This document shows positions 1 through 7,180 of a DNA stretch of 8,279 nt, piece by piece (position 1 is the stretch's first letter; the number at the start of each line of letters is the position of its first letter). The translations under genes were made by a program, and so were the position numbers. Under the pieces are notes generated by a model. The model was not told where the DNA came from and ran no database searches. It was given only the letters and a program-made list of their open reading frames with translations. The stretch is from Treponema sp. (GTDB taxonomy: Bacteria > Spirochaetota > Spirochaetia > Treponematales > Breznakiellaceae): the NCBI GenBank assembly GCA_031283905.1, contig JAITAW010000096.1, positions 1-8,279 on the forward strand, written 5' to 3'.

Positions 1-9
1 ATATTCCTC

Positions 10-38
10 TTGTCAATATAAACCATATCAGATACTAT
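10..38 (+). promoter_or_regulatory. Sigma-70-type promoter of nadE (predicted leaderless)
   Basis: TTGTCA at 10-15 matches the -35 consensus at 5 of 6 bases. TACTAT at 33-38 matches the -10 consensus at 5 of 6, and the spacer is the optimal 17 bases. Transcription would be expected to start about 7 bases after the -10 box, which is the A of the nadE ATG at 45. No Shine-Dalgarno sequence lies in front of that ATG, which fits a leaderless mRNA. The boxes are seen directly; promoter activity and the start point are inferred. Confidence 0.6.
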
Positions 39-44
39 GGTAGT

Positions 45-1745
45 ATGAATATAGCGATTGCGCAAATAAATTCTTGTATCGGCGATTTCGCCGGTAATAG
101 GGAAAAAATACGTACATGGACGGAAAAGGCTTTGGCGCGGAACGCGGACATGGCGCTTTTTCCCGAACTTGCCGTGTGCGGGTATCCGCCCATGGATCTG
201 CTTGATCAGGATTGTTTTGTCGAGAAAAATATACAGACCATTCACGAGCTTCAGCGCATACTGCCCAAGAATATAGCCTGCGGGGTGGGTTTTGTGCGGC
301 GGAGTCCGTACGCGTTTGGGAAATCGTTGGTAAATGCCTACGGTGTCATTTTAGACGGGAAGCTCGTATTTGAACAGGTCAAGACCCTGCTCCCCGCCTA
401 CGATGTGTTTGATGAAGCCCGTAATTTTGAGGGCGCCCGTGAATGGAAGGTGTTTGAATACAAGGGGGAGCGCATAGGCGTTGCGATTTGCGAAGATGTA
501 TGGCGGGAGACCGGCGCGCCCGGCACGAGTTACGTCCGCGATCCGGTGAAAGAGCTTTTCGATCAAGGCATCACCGTGCTCTGCGTCCCGTCCGCATCCC
601 CGTATGTAGCGGAGAAACTCATGGTGCGGCGCGGCTTGGCGAAGCGTATCAGTAAACGAGGCAATGTGGCGCTTGCATATATCAATGCGGTGGGTGCGAA
701 TGACTCTATCATCTTTGACGGACGGTCATTCGCCGTGCTTCCTGACGCAGAGAATCCACTGCTGCAGGGACCGGGTTTTAGCGAAGGCATGTTCACCTTC
801 GACACTAAGACTGGCGAAGCCGCCGGCGAGACGGCGGACGCGGTTGCCGGTATGCGTTGGGAGGATGTGAAAGCCGACAATGAACTTGACGCCATTGAAG
901 AATCTCTCGTTGTAGGCATACGGGACTACATGGCGAAATGCGGCTTTACACGCGCCCACCTTGGGCTTTCGGGCGGTATTGATTCCGCGTTGACCGCACA
1001 TTTGGCGACAAGAGCTGTGGGGCAAGACAGGATCGTGTGTTTTAGTATGCCGTCGCGCTTTTCTTCGCAGGGGTCGAAAGACGATGCGGCGGAGCTTGCC
1101 GCCCGCCTCGGCTGTAGGTACGTGCCGCTGTCTATAGAGCCGGTGTTCACGAGTTTTCTTGAAACGCTGGAGCCGATGTTCGAGAAAAAGTCTTTTGGCA
1201 TCGCCGAGGAAAACCTGCAAGCCCGCATTCGAGGAACCTTGCTCATGGCGTATGCCAACAAATTTTCATCAATTCTGCTCACTACGGGCAATAAAAGCGA
1301 ACTGGCGATGGGGTACTGCACGTTGTATGGGGACACAAATGGCGCCCTCGCGCCTATCGGAGATCTTTTCAAGACCGAAGTTTTCGCGCTGTGCCGGCGC
1401 ATCAATGAAAAAGCGGCTGTAGAAGAGGGGAACATCATCATACCGGAGGCGATTCTCACTAAGCCGCCGTCAGCGGAACTCCGCCCGGATCAGAAGGATC
1501 AGGATAGCCTGCCTCCATACGAAGTTTTAGACGAGATACTCAAATGCTACCTGTTTGACAACCTCTCAAAAGAAGAAATAGTGGATAAAGGCTGGGATGC
1601 GGAGCTTGTCGCGAAGATCATCACATCCGTGGCGAGAGCGGAATTCAAACGCCGCCAGGCGCCGCCCGTGTTGAAAGTGTCGAAGCGGGCGTTTGGCATG
1701 GGGCGGCGCATGCCCATCGCCCGGGATGTATACGAAGCGTTCTAG
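45..1745 (+). CDS. nadE: Glutamine-dependent NAD+ synthetase (two-domain NadE)
   Basis: Catalyses the last step of NAD+ synthesis in the cytoplasm: deamido-NAD+ plus ATP and ammonia, with the ammonia released from glutamine by the protein's own amidase domain. The N-terminal nitrilase-fold domain (about 1-260) shows the expected Glu-Lys-Cys triad: E41 in FPELAVCGYP, K113 in EQVKTLLP and C149 in AICEDVW. The C-terminal ATP-pyrophosphatase domain (about 285-566) has the P-loop LGLSGGIDSAL with S309-GGIDS, then TTGNKSE (413-419) and KPPSAELRPDQ (from 473). At 566 residues it is a normal length for the two-domain bacterial form. Where I expect roughly VGGQDE before FDG, this protein has VGANDS, so the glutaminase side may be slightly divergent. 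The ATG at 45 is chosen because homologues start with a similar M-x-IAxAQIN; the frame stays open upstream to the window edge, but with no ATG, GTG or TTG. There is no Shine-Dalgarno sequence. Function is confident from motifs. Confidence 0.96.
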   Translation: MNIAIAQINSCIGDFAGNREKIRTWTEKALARNADMALFPELAVCGYPPMDLLDQDCFVEKNIQTIHELQRILPKNIACGVGFVRRSPYAFGKSLVNAYGVILDGKLVFEQVKTLLPAYDVFDEARNFEGAREWKVFEYKGERIGVAICEDVWRETGAPGTSYVRDPVKELFDQGITVLCVPSASPYVAEKLMVRRGLAKRISKRGNVALAYINAVGANDSIIFDGRSFAVLPDAENPLLQGPGFSEGMFTFDTKTGEAAGETADAVAGMRWEDVKADNELDAIEESLVVGIRDYMAKCGFTRAHLGLSGGIDSALTAHLATRAVGQDRIVCFSMPSRFSSQGSKDDAAELAARLGCRYVPLSIEPVFTSFLETLEPMFEKKSFGIAEENLQARIRGTLLMAYANKFSSILLTTGNKSELAMGYCTLYGDTNGALAPIGDLFKTEVFALCRRINEKAAVEEGNIIIPEAILTKPPSAELRPDQKDQDSLPPYEVLDEILKCYLFDNLSKEEIVDKGWDAELVAKIITSVARAEFKRRQAPPVLKVSKRAFGMGRRMPIARDVYEAF

Positions 1746-1756
1746 TCAGGGGAGTT

Positions 1757-1876
1757 ATGGAGGCCGTTGCGTCTTGCACAGTGCGCTCTTGTTCAACATG
1801 GGTAGAAAGCGTATTTATTGCAAAATGGAGTGTTGACTTTTCATATAAAAATACCTATGATACACTGAATGTATGA
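1757..1876 (+). CDS. Doubtful 39-codon small ORF between nadE and the TPR gene
   Basis: An ATG at 1757 follows a purine-rich AGGGGAG at 1748-1754, although the 2-base spacing is shorter than usual. The frame runs 39 codons and stops at TGA 1874-1876, overlapping the first ATG of the downstream TPR gene as ATGA. The predicted peptide begins MEAVASCTVRSC and has no recognisable domain, signal peptide or membrane segment. It would be present only on transcripts reading through from nadE, because the promoter at 1833-1861 lies inside it. I do not recognise it. It may well be chance, and only the stop/start overlap and the purine tract argue for it. Confidence 0.15.
   Translation: MEAVASCTVRSCSTWVESVFIAKWSVDFSYKNTYDTLNV
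1833..1861 (+). promoter_or_regulatory. Sigma-70-type promoter for the TPR-mre operon
   Basis: TTGACT at 1833-1838 (5 of 6 against TTGACA) and TATGAT at 1856-1861 (5 of 6 against TATAAT) are separated by exactly 17 bases in an AT-rich pocket. The predicted start is near A1868, leaving a leader of about 5 bases before the in-frame ATG at 1873. This is the only strong promoter seen upstream of mreB, and no terminator is visible between it and rodA, so it probably drives the TPR gene and the whole mreBCD-pbp2-rodA set. Activity is inferred. Confidence 0.6.
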
Positions 1877-2829
1877 TGAAAAAATCTATAAAAAAAACAT
1901 CAGACTATGGGATGCGTCTCCGGCGAAAGCGGTTTTTTCAAGCAATTGTACCGAGCATGTGTATAACTGTTTTAGTTTCTGGCATCGTCATCCTTATCTG
2001 GCATATACAGGGAGAATTTTTTGCCGACAGAATAACGGCACAGGAACTGTGGGAAAAGGGTTCCTATCAAGAGATATTTGATATAAGCGGGAAAACGTTG
2101 GAAGAAAAGCCTCTTGATTATGAGGCGCTTATTCTGCGCGGCTTTTCGGCGTATCAACTTGCGCTGGCGCAGATCACGGATCCTGACAAGTTTGTTTATA
2201 TTGAAGAATGTATAAACTGTCTCCGTAAGGTGGCGCTTGTTAAAAGCGGCGGCATGGATGGAGCCATTCAATATGTGCTGGGAAAGGCGTATTACGGTAA
2301 AGGCACGGAATATGCTGATTTGGCGGTTCAATCGCTAGAATTTGCGAAAAAAATGGGTTTTTCTGGGGATGACATGAATGAATATTTGGGGATAGCGTAT
2401 GCGGCGTTGCGCAAATACCGTTTGAGCGTCGCCGCCCTGACGGAAGCCTTAAATTCACCGCGAATGGCGGAGCGTTTTTCGGACGCGCTTCTGTTGTCAA
2501 TAGCGAATTCGTATTTTGCCATGGATGATTTTGGCATGGCGGCCGCCTATCTTACGCGCTGTATAGACGTTTCTAAAGATGATACCGCCAAAAGGCGGGC
2601 AAGGTTTGCGCTTGGGGATGTTTATTTCAGGCAGGAAGATTATTCAGCGGCGGAAGATCAGTATACCGCGATTTTGAAAGATTTCGGCGAGAACGCCGAG
2701 GCTCATTACCGGTTGGGAGAAATTAACGCGGCAAGAAACGACATGATACGGGCGCGCGCCGAGTGGCGCAAAGCTGTGTTGGTTGATCCCACGCATAGAT
2801 CATCGCGTTCACGGCTTGCCTTACGGTAG
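1873..2829 (+). CDS. Membrane-anchored TPR-repeat protein upstream of mreB
   Basis: A 318-residue protein with a very basic N-terminus (KK/RR-rich, residues 3-20), one predicted membrane helix at about 24-45, and then an all-helical region of tetratricopeptide repeats. The clearest TPR-like units are at about 131-164, 167-199, 203-237, 241-274 and 275-308; examples are LGDVYFRQEDYSAAEDQY and YRLGEINAARNDMIRA. The charge pattern puts the N-terminus in the cytoplasm and the TPR domain in the periplasm. TPR domains bind other proteins, so this is a plausible scaffold, but the partner is unknown. It ends 33 bases before mreB and lies behind the promoter at 1833-1861, so co-transcription with the elongation genes is likely. 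The start is uncertain: ATG 1873 or 1876 have no Shine-Dalgarno sequence, an in-frame TGA at 1858 blocks earlier starts, and M14 (ATG 1912) would still keep the membrane helix. I cannot give it a gene name. Confidence 0.85.
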   Translation: MMKKSIKKTSDYGMRLRRKRFFQAIVPSMCITVLVSGIVILIWHIQGEFFADRITAQELWEKGSYQEIFDISGKTLEEKPLDYEALILRGFSAYQLALAQITDPDKFVYIEECINCLRKVALVKSGGMDGAIQYVLGKAYYGKGTEYADLAVQSLEFAKKMGFSGDDMNEYLGIAYAALRKYRLSVAALTEALNSPRMAERFSDALLLSIANSYFAMDDFGMAAAYLTRCIDVSKDDTAKRRARFALGDVYFRQEDYSAAEDQYTAILKDFGENAEAHYRLGEINAARNDMIRARAEWRKAVLVDPTHRSSRSRLALR

Positions 2830-2848
2830 ACCGTTTGCAATACATTTT

Positions 2849-2858
2849 GGGGAGAGGA
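2849..2858 (+). promoter_or_regulatory. Strong ribosome binding site of mreB
   Basis: The tract GGGGAGAGGA ends 4 bases before the mreB ATG at 2863. Its GGGGAG portion lies at a good distance from the start. It is one of the strongest Shine-Dalgarno sequences in the window and contrasts with the poor site in front of mreC, which fits MreB being made in excess over its membrane partners. Confidence 0.7.
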
Positions 2859-2862
2859 CATA

Positions 2863-3894
2863 ATGTTTAGAACTGTTTCGGAACTTGGCATTGACTTGGG
2901 AACATGCAACACCCTTATATATATACGGGGAAAAGGGATAGTCCTTGATGAACCTTCGGTTGTCGCCTTTGAGAAGGGAACCAAGCGGATCGTTGCCGTC
3001 GGTAAGGACGCAAAGACCATGCTGTGGAGGACTCCGGAAAAATACATCGCCACACGTCCATTGAGGGATGGAGTCATAGCCGACCTTGATGCCTGTGAAA
3101 AGATGATGCGTTATTTTATTTCCAAGGTGCTACCCCGTTACCGGCTGGTAAAACCCCGTATGGTCATCGGCATTCCTTCTTGCATCACCGAAGTTGAACG
3201 CCGTGCTGTCGAGGAGAGCGCCCTAAAAGCCGGCGCCAAAGATGTCGTTGTCATTGAGGAAAGCCTCGCTGCGGCGATAGGCGCGGACATCCCGATCTTT
3301 GAAGCTGCCGGACACATGGTCTGCGACATAGGCGGCGGCACAACGGAAGTGTCGGTCATCTCCTTGGGGGGCATGGTGAAAACTAATGCGATCCGTGTCG
3401 GCGGAGATGAATTTGACGAGGCTATCGTCAAAAAGACGCGCTCTGCGTATGATCTCATCATCGGCGAACATATGGCGGAACGGATCAAAATCGAGATCGG
3501 CAATGCGGAAATGGATGAAACAAGCGCTATCATGAGTATGGAAGTCAAGGGGATTAATGCGAATACAGGACTGCCTCAGAAGATAAGTCTTGAATCCGAT
3601 CAGGTGCGTGAAGCCCTACAGCCCCCCGTTTCTCAGATCATAGATGAAATCAAGAAAACGTTAAGCGAAACTCCGCCGGAGTTAGCGGCAGATATTGCGG
3701 AACGAGGCATCGTGATGACGGGCGGGGGATCCCTCCTTAAAGGGCTTGCCCAGCTTGTTTCAAAAGAGGCTAAAGTTCCTGTATTTGTCGCCGAAAATCC
3801 GCTTAATTGTGTGGCGCTGGGGGCCGGTAAATACTTTGAATATGCGAGAGAATTCGACAATTCCCGTAGCATCTACGACAAACTGAACAGTTAA
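2863..3894 (+). CDS. mreB: Actin-like rod-shape protein MreB
   Basis: MreB polymerises on the inner face of the cytoplasmic membrane, using ATP, and guides the RodA-PBP2 synthase that inserts lateral-wall peptidoglycan. The actin-fold nucleotide motifs are all present: phosphate-1 GIDLGTCNTLIY (9-20), phosphate-2 VCDIGGGTTEVSVI (153-166, with D155) and the adenosine motif MTGGGSLLKGL (285-295). The LRDGVIAD segment typical of MreB follows the first motif. At 343 residues it is the usual length (E. coli about 347). One oddity is W55 in MLWRTP, where most MreB proteins I know have glycine. The N-terminus is short (FRTVSE before the first strand), with no clear amphipathic helix. It starts behind a strong Shine-Dalgarno sequence, 33 bases after the TPR gene and 9 bases before mreC. 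Distinguished from DnaK by length and the MreB-specific segments. Confidence 0.98.
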   Translation: MFRTVSELGIDLGTCNTLIYIRGKGIVLDEPSVVAFEKGTKRIVAVGKDAKTMLWRTPEKYIATRPLRDGVIADLDACEKMMRYFISKVLPRYRLVKPRMVIGIPSCITEVERRAVEESALKAGAKDVVVIEESLAAAIGADIPIFEAAGHMVCDIGGGTTEVSVISLGGMVKTNAIRVGGDEFDEAIVKKTRSAYDLIIGEHMAERIKIEIGNAEMDETSAIMSMEVKGINANTGLPQKISLESDQVREALQPPVSQIIDEIKKTLSETPPELAADIAERGIVMTGGGSLLKGLAQLVSKEAKVPVFVAENPLNCVALGAGKYFEYAREFDNSRSIYDKLNS

Positions 3895-3903
3895 CGGCAA
3901 GGT

Positions 3904-4803
3904 ATGCCAAAGACAGCGGGGAAAAAGCCGCCGCTTTCCTTTAATACGTCAGGAGCCGTGTTTGGAGGACTGATTATAGTCTCTTTCCTGTCGCTTTTCT
4001 TTTCAACAAAGAGCTTTGCTTTTAATTTCAAGGAGATAGGACTCCAGCTCTTTTTAGGAGTACGGAACGGCATCTACGCGGCGGCGTCCATGGCGTCGGG
4101 TACGGTCGCGGCGATTCAGGAATTGGCGGTGTTGCGCGAGGAGTACGCGGAACTTGTCGACCGTGTGGCCCGTTACGAGCAGATAGAGCGGAGCGCGGCG
4201 GATATCATAATGGAAAACAGACGCCTGCGCGAACAGCTTGGTTTTCTGGATGTGGCGACTTATAAGTCCATTCCCGCCCAAATTGTCGGACGGGATCCCG
4301 ACAACCTTTTTTCAGCCATCGCTATCAACAGGGGGAGACTTGACGGAGTTGCGGTGGGTATGCCGGTTATCGCCTATCAAAACGGGATGGAAGGCTTGGT
4401 CGGCAAGGTGATTCAAACCGCCAAATTTGAAAGCCTTGTTATACCTTTGTACGACGCCCGCTCTTTCGTTGCGGCGCGGCTCGCCGCTTCCCGCTACGAA
4501 GGCATTGTGGAAGGACAAGGATCCCAAGACGCGCCGCTTGTCATGCGCTTTATACAACAACGTGTGACCAGCGAAATAAGTGCCGGCGATGTCGTAGTGT
4601 CAAGCGGGCTGGGCGGGGTGTATCCTCCGGAAATAAGCATAGGAAGAGTAACCGATGTCAACTATCAGGAATATGAAATTTCAATGGAAATAATTCTGGA
4701 GCCGGTTGTTGATTATTCGCGACTGGAATATGTCTTTGTCCTTGATAAAGAGGCCGTCCGTACGGAGAAAGAGTCCGTTCCCGCAGAAGAGGATAGCCCA
4801 TGA
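3904..4803 (+). CDS. mreC: Rod-shape-determining protein MreC
   Basis: A bitopic inner-membrane protein whose periplasmic part contacts PBP2 and activates the RodA-PBP2 synthase. The 299-residue protein has a short basic cytoplasmic tail, one membrane helix at about 17-37, a coiled-coil stretch at about 70-112 rich in Glu/Arg/Leu (EYAELVDRVARYEQ, ENRRLREQLGFL), and the beta-rich MreC domain at about 118-283. That domain contains AQIVGRDPDN, the INRGRLDGVAVGMPV turn, GLVGKV and SSGLGGVYPPEISIGRV, all characteristic of the family. The tail (EKESVPAEEDSP) is acidic. The gene follows mreB by 9 bases and its TGA overlaps the mreD ATG (ATGA, 4800-4803). The start at 3904 is the only sensible one, but its AAGG (3899-3902) is only one base from the ATG, so translation probably depends on ribosomes finishing mreB. 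Confidence 0.96.
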   Translation: MPKTAGKKPPLSFNTSGAVFGGLIIVSFLSLFFSTKSFAFNFKEIGLQLFLGVRNGIYAAASMASGTVAAIQELAVLREEYAELVDRVARYEQIERSAADIIMENRRLREQLGFLDVATYKSIPAQIVGRDPDNLFSAIAINRGRLDGVAVGMPVIAYQNGMEGLVGKVIQTAKFESLVIPLYDARSFVAARLAASRYEGIVEGQGSQDAPLVMRFIQQRVTSEISAGDVVVSSGLGGVYPPEISIGRVTDVNYQEYEISMEIILEPVVDYSRLEYVFVLDKEAVRTEKESVPAEEDSP

Positions 4804-5303
4804 TAAAAAACATCGCGTGCTCTGTCGCGTTTATCATTATCGCCGCCCTTATTCAATCAACGCTCCTGCAACGCCTCGCTATTTATCATGCGGTTCCTGA
4901 CATCGCGCTGGGTATTCTGGTGTTTTCTTCTTATTTTAACGGCGTTATGACCGGACAGCTCACGGGGTTCTTTTCAGGGCTGGCGCTTGACTTTTTGTCC
5001 GCCGCGCCGCTCGGACTCAACGCCCTTGTCCGCACCATCACTGGCGCACTTTCCGGGCTTATCAGAGGCACCTTTGTCGCTGACACGATTTTTCTCCCCA
5101 TGATGCTCTGCGGTGCCGCCACCGTTCTGAAAGCCTTGCTTCTTTTTTTGCTGCACATCCTGTTTGCCGAAGGCGTACGCGCCTACTCGCTCCAAGAGCC
5201 GCTGTTCTGGGTGGAACTTGCGCTTAATATGTTTATTGCGCCGTTTTTATTCGCATTGTTGAGGCGTTTTAATTCGTTGCTCGTTAATAGAAGGAAGAGG
5301 TGA
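4800..5303 (+). CDS. mreD: Rod-shape-determining protein MreD
   Basis: A small polytopic inner-membrane protein of the elongation complex that works with MreC. The 167 residues are almost entirely hydrophobic, with about six predicted membrane segments near 5-24, 33-47, 52-66, 70-88, 97-122 and 137-154, and a basic C-terminal tail (VNRRKR). The segment GLALDFLSAAPLGLNAL (60-76) matches the family's conserved G-x-x-D-x-x-x-x-x-P-x-G-x-N pattern. The start overlaps the mreC stop as ATGA and has a good Shine-Dalgarno sequence, AGAAGAGGA at 4785-4793, 6 bases before the ATG. Its TGA shares one base with the pbp2 ATG. Identification rests on that motif, topology, size and position between mreC and pbp2. 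Confidence 0.95.
   Translation: MIKNIACSVAFIIIAALIQSTLLQRLAIYHAVPDIALGILVFSSYFNGVMTGQLTGFFSGLALDFLSAAPLGLNALVRTITGALSGLIRGTFVADTIFLPMMLCGAATVLKALLLFLLHILFAEGVRAYSLQEPLFWVELALNMFIAPFLFALLRRFNSLLVNRRKR
5291..5300 (+). promoter_or_regulatory. Ribosome binding site that favours the ATG 5303 start of pbp2
   Basis: AAGGAAGAGG lies at the end of mreD. Two adjacent in-frame starts exist, GTG at 5300 and ATG at 5303. GTG 5300 uses the last G of this tract, while the AAGGA core sits about 7 bases before ATG 5303. ATG 5303 is therefore preferred, and it forms a TGATG stop/start junction with mreD. Confidence 0.65.
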
Positions 5304-7180
5304 TGGGTTTATCATTGCTTCCTTCACAAGAACCTCAGTTGGCGTTGAGGATCAACATCATAACCGGTATCTTTATCGTCATCTTTCTTGTATATGGTTT
5401 TACGCTCTTCAATATGCAGATCGTTCAGGGGGAAACGTTTCGTTCACGGGCCCAAAATATAGTAAAAAGCGTCATCGTTATTCCATCCCAACGCGGCGAG
5501 ATTTATGACCGTAATTTCAGGGTACCTCTGGCCGTCAATGTCGATTCTTTCGCCATTACCATTACGCCGGCGGAAATTGAGAGAAGCGAGATCCCCGAAG
5601 TCATTGAAAAGATAGCCATCGTCATCGGCGTTCCGAAAGAACAGATCGACCGAAAACTCCCTCCATCGATCTACTATCTATACCAGCCGGTGGAAGTGGC
5701 GTCATACGTACCGTTTGAAACCGTTACGGTACTTGCGGAACAAGCCGACACTCTGCCGGGCGTTGCATGGCAGTCGAAACCGATCCGAAGTTACCCAGCC
5801 GATACCGGTAGTCTTTCGCATGTCATAGGCTATGTAGGCGACATTACCCGTGAAGAACTTACCATGCTCTATAATCAAGGGTATCAGCGCAACGACATCA
5901 TCGGCAAGGCAGGCGTGGAAAGACAATACGATGAACTTCTGCGAGGAAAAAACGGGCAGGAAATCCGCACGGTCGATGTGCGCGGCAGGCGCATTTCCAA
6001 TGAAGACGCAAGGCGGGAAGCGCCGGAAGCGGGAAAAAATCTGGCGCTGACCATAGACCGGAACATTCAAACATTAGCCGAGAAAGCCTTGGGCAACCGT
6101 ATAGGCGCGGTTGTTGTGATGCGCCCCACAACGGGCGAAATTCTCGCAATGGTCTCCTACCCGTGGTACGATCCGGGCATATTCAACCGGAGTGATGTGA
6201 ACAGAGAATACGATTCCCTCATCAACGATCCCAATAAGCCGTTTCTGAACAGAGCGATACAATCAAGCTATCCGCCGGCGTCAACGTTCAAGATCATTAT
6301 GACATCGGCTACCCTTGAAGAAAACCTTTTCTCTCCCGATCAAAAGATACTCTGTGAAGGCGAATTCGAATACGGCGGCAGGACATGGCGATGTCATATT
6401 AGGAAGCCCGGACACGGGTGGCTCAGCCTGTCAAACGCAATGGCCCAATCTTGTGATATTTACTACTGGACGATTGGCAGGGATGCTCTCGGCGTGGAGC
6501 GCATCATCTCCTATGCCGAAGAATTTGGCTTCGGTTCTCTTGTCAACATCGATCTACCGGGTGAAATTCCGGGCTTCATACCAACGCCTCAGTGGAAAGA
6601 CCGTCGATTTCATGAACGTTGGCTCGGTGGCGACACTATGAACATGTCCATTGGGCAGGGGTATACGCTGGTAACGCCCATACAGATGGCGAACATGGTT
6701 GCCATGACGGTCAATGAAGGCGTCATCTATACGCCGCATCTGCTCAAAGAGGTGCGCAATCCGTATACCGGAGCGGTGGAAGAAACCACCGAGCCTACGG
6801 TTCTCCACCGGAGCAGCATCAGTCCGGACGTGTTCAGAGCAGTGAAGCGGGACATGCGTGGTGTCATTGAGCATGGAACGGCGCAATACCCGCTCAACAT
6901 ACGGTCGGTTCAAATAGCGGGAAAAACCGGCACCGGCGAAATGGGATTGCAGGATCAGTGGCATTCATGGTTTGCCGCCTTCGCTCCGTATGAAACCAGC
7001 GACCCTGAAGAACGGATCGTAGTTTCCGTTATCGTAGAAGCCGTGAACAAGTGGGAATGGTGGGCAACGTACGCCTCGGCGATCATTTTTCAGGGAATCT
7101 TCGCGAATCAGACCTATGAGGAAGCGGTGAGCGCATTAGGCTTCCAGTCCTTTATGCCCGTTCAAGGACACCGTGAATGA
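5303..7180 (+). CDS. mrdA: Penicillin-binding protein 2, elongation transpeptidase
   Basis: A class B PBP that crosslinks new lateral-wall peptidoglycan in the periplasm as the partner of RodA; the target of mecillinam in E. coli. With the ATG start it is 625 residues: one membrane helix at about 17-38, the N-terminal pedestal opening with RGEIYDRN (64-71), and the transpeptidase domain from about 245. Catalytic motifs are intact: SxxK as S327-T-F-K330, the SxN-type motif as S383-C-D385, and KTG at 541-543. GGDTMNMSIGQG (IGQG at 450-453) is also typical. C351, C364, H371 and C384 align in position with the zinc site reported in other PBP2 proteins. The C-terminus (WEWWATYASAIIFQGIFANQ) resembles what I remember of spirochaete PBP2. 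It is coupled to mreD by TGATG and to rodA by ATGA. The pairing with rodA separates it from the division homologue FtsI. Confidence 0.96.
   Translation: MGLSLLPSQEPQLALRINIITGIFIVIFLVYGFTLFNMQIVQGETFRSRAQNIVKSVIVIPSQRGEIYDRNFRVPLAVNVDSFAITITPAEIERSEIPEVIEKIAIVIGVPKEQIDRKLPPSIYYLYQPVEVASYVPFETVTVLAEQADTLPGVAWQSKPIRSYPADTGSLSHVIGYVGDITREELTMLYNQGYQRNDIIGKAGVERQYDELLRGKNGQEIRTVDVRGRRISNEDARREAPEAGKNLALTIDRNIQTLAEKALGNRIGAVVVMRPTTGEILAMVSYPWYDPGIFNRSDVNREYDSLINDPNKPFLNRAIQSSYPPASTFKIIMTSATLEENLFSPDQKILCEGEFEYGGRTWRCHIRKPGHGWLSLSNAMAQSCDIYYWTIGRDALGVERIISYAEEFGFGSLVNIDLPGEIPGFIPTPQWKDRRFHERWLGGDTMNMSIGQGYTLVTPIQMANMVAMTVNEGVIYTPHLLKEVRNPYTGAVEETTEPTVLHRSSISPDVFRAVKRDMRGVIEHGTAQYPLNIRSVQIAGKTGTGEMGLQDQWHSWFAAFAPYETSDPEERIVVSVIVEAVNKWEWWATYASAIIFQGIFANQTYEEAVSALGFQSFMPVQGHRE

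Noticed and set aside
563..1459. Long antisense and alternate-frame open stretches within nadE (for example 726-1220 and 926-1459 on the minus strand)
   Set aside because: They lie wholly inside a gene with full catalytic motifs, have no recognisable domains, and are explained by the GC-rich third positions of nadE.
1746..1832. Search for a nadE terminator
   Set aside because: Only short palindromes such as GCACAGTGC were seen, with no stable stem followed by T's, so no terminator is claimed and read-through remains possible.
2823..2834. Small inverted repeat ACGGT-AG-ACCGT at the end of the TPR gene
   Set aside because: A 4-5 base stem with almost no loop and no T-run after it, so not a credible terminator or operator.
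2816..2846. Possible separate mreB promoter (TTGCCT, then TACATT)
   Set aside because: The spacer is 19 bases and the -10 match only 4 of 6; too weak next to the promoter at 1833-1861.
3138..3548. Minus-strand open frame within mreB
   Set aside because: Low-complexity Ser/Thr/Ala-rich translation fully opposite conserved MreB codons; no domain or ribosome binding site recognised.
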